The notes under the pieces: generated by a model
Seen by the model: only the letters and a program-made list of their open reading frames with translations
Databases searched by the model: none
What the model was told of the DNA's origin: nothing
Origin: Schoenoplectus triqueter
Lineage: Eukaryota; Streptophyta; Magnoliopsida; Poales; Cyperaceae
Direction of reading: 5' to 3'
Assembly: GCA_964058805.1 (NCBI GenBank)
Contig: CAXKVV010000623.1
Span: 1 to 64,000 of the forward strand
Length of the DNA: 64,000 nt
In this document: positions 60,101-64,000 of the stretch, piece after piece
Layout of the letters: every line of letters begins with the position of its first letter
Numbering within the stretch: position 1 is the stretch's first letter
Made by a program: the position numbers and the translations under genes

Positions 60101-60614
60101 ATCCCCATCATGCTATGGATCGGTTCTTTATTTTCAAAGTTTAAATGGTCGATCTAACTGTACAAAATGATTTTCGTATAAATATCTAGATGTAGATCAA
60201 ATTTTATATTTTTAAAATTTTTTTTACTATTTTTTAAGGTAGATAGAAAATCACTTGATTATGAGCCATTTAAAAGAAGTGATTTTCTAACTAAAAAATG
60301 GTAACAAAATTTAAAAAAATATAAAATTTTGTTTACATCTAGATATTCATATAAAAATCATTTTGTACAGTTGGAGCGACCATTTGCACTTTAAAAACAA
60401 AGAACCAATCCATAACATGATGGGGATCCGTGCTATGCATAGCACCATAGCCCAACTATCTCTCTCTATATACATATATGTGTGTCTTGAGCTAACTGGT
60501 AAAAAATTATCATGACGTTGTTACAGTGCGACGATGACTTGCTTCTATGTGTATGTTATGGCAAGTGGAGGAAACCCACCTCCCAAGAAGAACGCAATGG
60601 CTCCTTCATCCTAG
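57192..60614 (+). CDS. FAX1: FAX1-like chloroplast fatty-acid export protein (TMEM14 family)
   Basis: Six exons with GT-AG introns and matching phases give 252 residues: 57,192-57,335; 57,786-58,056; 58,443-58,610; 59,230-59,276; 59,845-59,885; 60,527-60,614. Residues 1-48 are Ser/Arg-rich without acidic residues, a typical transit peptide. An acidic linker follows. The TMEM14 domain starts KIHDFCLGIPYGGFLLAMG, continues WRGGKSSVPFILAQAG and KKLLPWGFYGFISATMTCFY, and ends SGGNPPPKKNAMAPSS. Four helical membrane segments fit. In Arabidopsis, FAX1 sits in the plastid inner envelope and aids export of newly made fatty acids for lipid and wax synthesis. The GGNPPPKK end matches FAX1 in particular, but a paralogue (FAX2-4) cannot be excluded. 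Intron 3 has a duplicated acceptor and intron 5 holds a foldback element. No lesions were seen, so it should be functional. Confidence 0.88.
59041..59229 (+). repeat. Tandem duplication of the 3' end of FAX1-like intron 3
   Basis: GAGAGGCATGG at 59,041 and 59,149 start two similar units of about 100 bases. Both end in TCATCATTATTCTTTACAG (59,129 and 59,229). Only the second acceptor joins in frame to AIASVLVWK, and the upstream one is followed by CAACAAACTATAG. The units differ by some substitutions and an 8-base gap, so the duplication is not recent. Confidence 0.8.
60071..60457. mobile_element. Foldback MITE in intron 5 of the FAX1-like gene, 387 bp
   Basis: AGTTGGGCTATGGTGCTAT at the left end is repeated inverted at the right end (ATAGCACCATAGCCCAACT). 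The inverted match continues for roughly 170 bases on each side with a small loop (around 60,240-60,290). Flanks are AT and CT microsatellite, so no target duplication can be read. A one-ended relative may lie at 35,260-35,440. It is spliced out with the intron. Confidence 0.8.
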
Positions 60615-62400
60615 ATTATGAATTAGATGTTACATCTGTTGTAATGTGATGATGTGCATAAGAAAAGCAAATAATAAAGGTTCTAAATTCCGGTACTCCC
60701 ATGAAAAGTAGGAAATAACTATCCTTAGCATTTTGTCCTAAAGAAGTGCAACATGGTCTTTTCTGAAAGAGATGCTGCAGGGGTGGGAGGTTCTTGATAG
60801 TTTTTCTGCTTTGTTAGGATATGAAAGACCATTAATCAAAGTGCAGAGTTAGTGAGAGTTTCTATTGGAAACCTAAAATTTGATGTAGCTTTTGCAGATT
60901 TTGAGTCTTCTTTGCATCTTCTTCTAAATTTGTGTTGGGTGATGCTGTCATTATGTAAGCGCTAAAGAGACAACTGTAATTCATTTAAACTCTGTGTATG
61001 CCGAGGAAATAGAGTGAAGATAAATACGTACTCCTTTAACAAATTGAAGGAAACGAAGAAAAATGAGTTTCTTTTTTTTTTTCTTTAAATGCTGGACCAA
61101 CAAAATAAACTTGTACTAATAACTCGCAACCAAACTTATCTTCACAAATAATTTAGAAAATAATGAAAACTGTGCTTGTCCTTTAGAGACTATAATTTCT
61201 TTTCACGAAATGTCTGCATCAAAAAAGGAAAAAAAAAAGTATAATCATCCTTTTCTGTTTAAATCGTAAAATATTGAAAAAAGATGCATCTCAAGAACGC
61301 AACGCTGTGATTGCACTTTTAGCGATCACGTATCTTTTAGACATTTTATGCACATTTTTTTTATTTTAGTGACTCTGAACTCTGAAGAGTTAAAATGTTA
61401 GTCCATTCTAGATTTTCTGATTATGGGTGGGTAATGTTTTTGGAAGTTCAATTAACTATATTTAGTCATTTAACATTTATTTATTTTTAGTTACCAAACT
61501 TTGATATTTGTTAAAATTTAGTCACTTCGTTATTTTTCATATTCAAACTTAATGGAAAACTTAATATGTTCCCTATATTAGTATTTATTTATGCATACAA
61601 AATTTCATATAAAAAATTAAAATATGACAATATAATAATTAATACACAAGTTAATTATTTATATTTCTTTCATTCAAAAAGATTGAAAAGTTTTTTGTTA
61701 AAATATGTGTTATTTCTTAGAAGCAATTATGTTATTTAAAAAATATATTCGTGGCATAATTTTTAAATTAATTGACTAAATAAATTAACTACTTGTTATT
61801 TTATAGTAATTGAATCATATAAATTAAAATATCTTTAGCCATATAAATACTGACTTCCAATTATGGTACAACATTTATGCCTCTAAACAAAATATGAAAT
61901 TGACAAACTTTCAGTCAAATAGTAAAATTAAATAATTTTTATAAATTAACTTAAAAATTGATATGCATAATTGCATAAAAATATATGATATGAATAATAA
62001 TACAACAATCAAAGTTTTCTTAAACAATAAAAAATATATGCACATTCATGTAATATTATAAGTCTTTCGTTGATCTTGAATGAAAAAAATAAAAAAAAAT
62101 GATCAAATTTAGATAAATTCTACAGTTCAGTAATTAAAAATGAATAAATAAAAATTTAATGATCAAATATGAATTTAAGGTATAATTTAATAACCTCCTA
62201 CAAAATTTACATGATCTGAAAATAAATCCGATTGTGTGCTGTTTATTAATACATTATTAAATTAATTGTTTAGGAGTTAGCTATTTAAAAAGAGGGCTCG
62301 AACTCCAACTGATCTCCTCCGTTAGATGAAAGAAACTCCAATACTCCTGTGTTATCCAGCTAACTCTTCCAAAAAAAAATAATAATAATAATCAATACTT
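60615..62400. other. Intergenic between FAX1-like and HRD1
   Basis: It holds the 3' UTR of the FAX1-like gene, then about 1.3 kb of very AT-rich sequence with no gene. AGTTACCAAACTTTGATATTT-type phrases near 61,490 resemble short retroelement debris but cannot be classified. Confidence 0.4.
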
Positions 62401-62424
62401 GACGACTTAAGCAAGTCAGTGTGA

Positions 62425-62443
62425 CGTGTCGGCGCATTATTGG
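62425..62443 (-). promoter_or_regulatory. ER-stress-element-like motif upstream of HRD1
   Basis: The plus strand reads CGTGT, nine bases, ATTGG. On the minus strand this is CCAAT-N9-ACACG, one base from the ER stress element CCAAT-N9-CCACG. It overlaps GTGACGTGTC (62,421-62,430), which is close to the UPR bZIP site TGACGTGK. ERAD genes such as HRD1 are known unfolded-protein-response targets, so this placement makes sense. Binding is inferred. Confidence 0.5.
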
Positions 62444-62469
62444 TTGCTACACGCAAATCGGTTCTGACG

Positions 62470-63212
62470 GTTTCTTCGAGCAAGGTCGCCCCGTCTCTCT
62501 CACACCATTCCCGATCTCAATCTCTCACGATTGAGTTCCACTCTCTATTGGATCAGACCATAGGTTACCCACCAATTTTCGTTCGCAGTTGAGAGTCGCC
62601 AATCTTGATCTCGGTCGCCGCTTGAGTTTTTTTCTTCCCTGGTAAACCCTGGAATTACTTTTATTTCCAATCTTAGGATTTTGGGTAGCTTTTATTGAAT
62701 TTTTTGAGATTCTTGTTTAGCTGATATTTATCCCGTTGTGTTTTTAATAATTTTTAGTTTGTAAACTGGAAGTTGCATTTTAGGCGGTACATGCCGTGCC
62801 TGATGTAATAAATACTGTATGAGAGCAGATTGGGATGAAACTGTGACTTGTAAAATTAAGCTCATTGAAGTATGTGACCATATTTTCCCTTTAACTAACT
62901 CCAAAATTGTGTAATTAAGCCCCAATTTCTGGTCTGCTAATCCTGTATTGCAGCAGTTCTCCAACTGTGTACTAGAAAAACTGGTAAGAAACAAATAAAA
63001 TCTGAAAGATGGGTTAAGTTTGGCAACTAAATGTTGGACATGTACCGATACTGCTTCAGTGGCATAGTAAACAATCTGAACTTTTTTTTTTGGATAAAGA
63101 AGACCATAGAACAATTCTTCTGTTATATCAGATGACAATCTGTCTGTACTAAAAGAAAGCAACTGTATCTGACAAATACCCCCCCCCCCCCCCCATCACC
63201 TTCCCAGACAAG
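62470..63212 (+). other. HRD1 5' leader with an intron
   Basis: A pyrimidine-rich leader (62,480-62,641) ends at CCCTG|GTAAAC. A likely acceptor TTCCCAG at 63,201-63,207 precedes ACAAG and the start codon. The intron's pyrimidine tract includes a run of 16 C (63,179-63,194). Transcription start was not determined. Small frames on the minus strand here are chance. Confidence 0.55.
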
Positions 63213-64000
63213 ATGATGAGGCTGCGGACATATGCCGGGTTCAGCTTCCTGGCAACAATCTCAGCTGTGTACTATGCCTTCAGCAGCCGCGGTCAGTTCT
63301 ACCCAGCCATGGTCTACCTTTCCACCTCCAAAATCTGCTTTGTTCTCCTTTTAAATATTGGCTTTGTCCTGATGTGCATCCTATGGCACCTACTGAAGAA
63401 AATTTTCCTTGGAACCTTAAGAGAGGCCGAGGTTGAGAGGCTGAATGAACAGTCATGGCGTGAAATAATTGAGATCTTGTTTGCCGTCACGATTTTCAGG
63501 TAGGATACTTTTCTCCGCCGTCCTTTCAATATATGATTATTGGAAATATTACAAAAGCTCTAGATTGCAGAGTAAGTATTGTTTGTGATTTACTTTTAGC
63601 TTGCCCTGTGACTTCATGTAGTAGTTGATATGAACTTAGCCTTTAACAGAATCCTCTTTTCCTGTTCTCGGTTTTTTGTACATAAAGGACTCACTGGAGG
63701 TAGGGATAAAATTTGTGATAATTGACAGAATATCTATTGGGTGTTCTGCAAAAGTTAGCAAGTATCATAATATCTTGGATGCCTATTTGCAATGAGCTTT
63801 GCTCAACTTTAATTTAGAGTAGCCTGATTGTTTTTTTTTTTGGTCTTGGAAATTTAGTTGAAACGAGCATCTTGTAAAATGCAAGGATTTCAGGAAATAT
63901 TGAAATCATTCCATTTTGGGGTAATAGCTGATTTCACTATTTTCAGGCAGGATTTCTCAGTGACATTTATGGCCATGGTGACAGCACTTCTACTTATCAA
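63213..64000 (+). CDS. HRD1: ERAD E3 ubiquitin ligase HRD1, 5' part
   Basis: Exon 1 (63,213-63,499) encodes MMRLRTYAGFSFLATISAVY, then FYPAMVYLSTSKICFVLLLN, then LWHLLKKIFLGTLREAEVER and LNEQSWREIIEILFAVTIFR. Exon 2 starts at 63,947 (R|QDFSVTFMAMVTALLL) and runs off the window. Splice phases agree (AG|G). This is the start of HRD1/SYVN1, a multi-spanning ER membrane protein with a C-terminal RING domain. With SEL1/HRD3 it ubiquitinates misfolded proteins for retrotranslocation and proteasomal decay. The visible 113 residues hold the first membrane helices; the RING lies outside. Plants usually have two copies (HRD1A and HRD1B), which I cannot tell apart here. No lesions were seen. Confidence 0.93.

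Noticed and set aside
62728..63162. 144-codon minus-strand frame
   Set aside because: It lies across the HRD1 leader intron, has no recognisable domain and is antisense to a well-supported gene.

Overview
This is plant nuclear DNA, most likely from a eudicot. It is AT-rich, the genes have short exons with GT-AG introns, and much of it is transposon sequence. Three gene loci can be identified with good confidence, all in the right two thirds: an intronless F-box/DUF295 gene carrying one frameshift (about 42,479-43,674, minus); a complete six-exon gene for a FAX1-like chloroplast fatty-acid exporter (57,192-60,614, plus); and the 5' end of the gene for the ERAD ubiquitin ligase HRD1 (63,213 to the window edge, plus). 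A decayed reticulon-domain gene lies on the minus strand at about 32,300-34,950. A multi-exon gene that I cannot name lies on the plus strand at about 10,750-17,040. No bacterial-type operons, CRISPR arrays, tRNAs or rRNAs were seen.

Layout. 1-5,600: a partial copy of a segment found again twice further right, broken by hAT-type insertions and by a Mutator-like element (MULE) joined to a LINE fragment. 5,600-10,750: non-coding, with a 302-bp hAT MITE and a 472-bp Helitron. 10,750-20,880: the unrecognised gene plus the first copy (i) of a 7.5-kb segment. 20,890-24,510: an inverted, nearly identical copy of the MULE-LINE block. 24,531-32,124: the second copy (ii) of the 7.5-kb segment. 32,300-35,250: the reticulon-like pseudogene and a fourth, diverged partial copy of the segment. 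35,540-40,870: a decayed Ty1/copia retrotransposon with a 651-bp hAT derivative nested in it. 42,479-43,674: the F-box gene. 45,641-48,923: a hAT MITE and a MULE-derived foldback element. 49,253-55,918: a 1.3-kb tandem duplication in which one copy took a Helitron and the other a 4.6-kb hAT transposon. 57,192 to the end: FAX1-like and HRD1.

The window is mainly a record of transposition and segmental duplication. Several insertions can be dated relative to each other because a duplicated copy keeps the empty site. I found no convincing new functional system. The best candidates for something undescribed are a degenerate GGCCC-centred array at 17,970-18,470, a set of local tandem duplications that each copy a splice site, and the MULE family whose palindromic termini are shared by the composite at 2,164 and the foldback element at 48,588.
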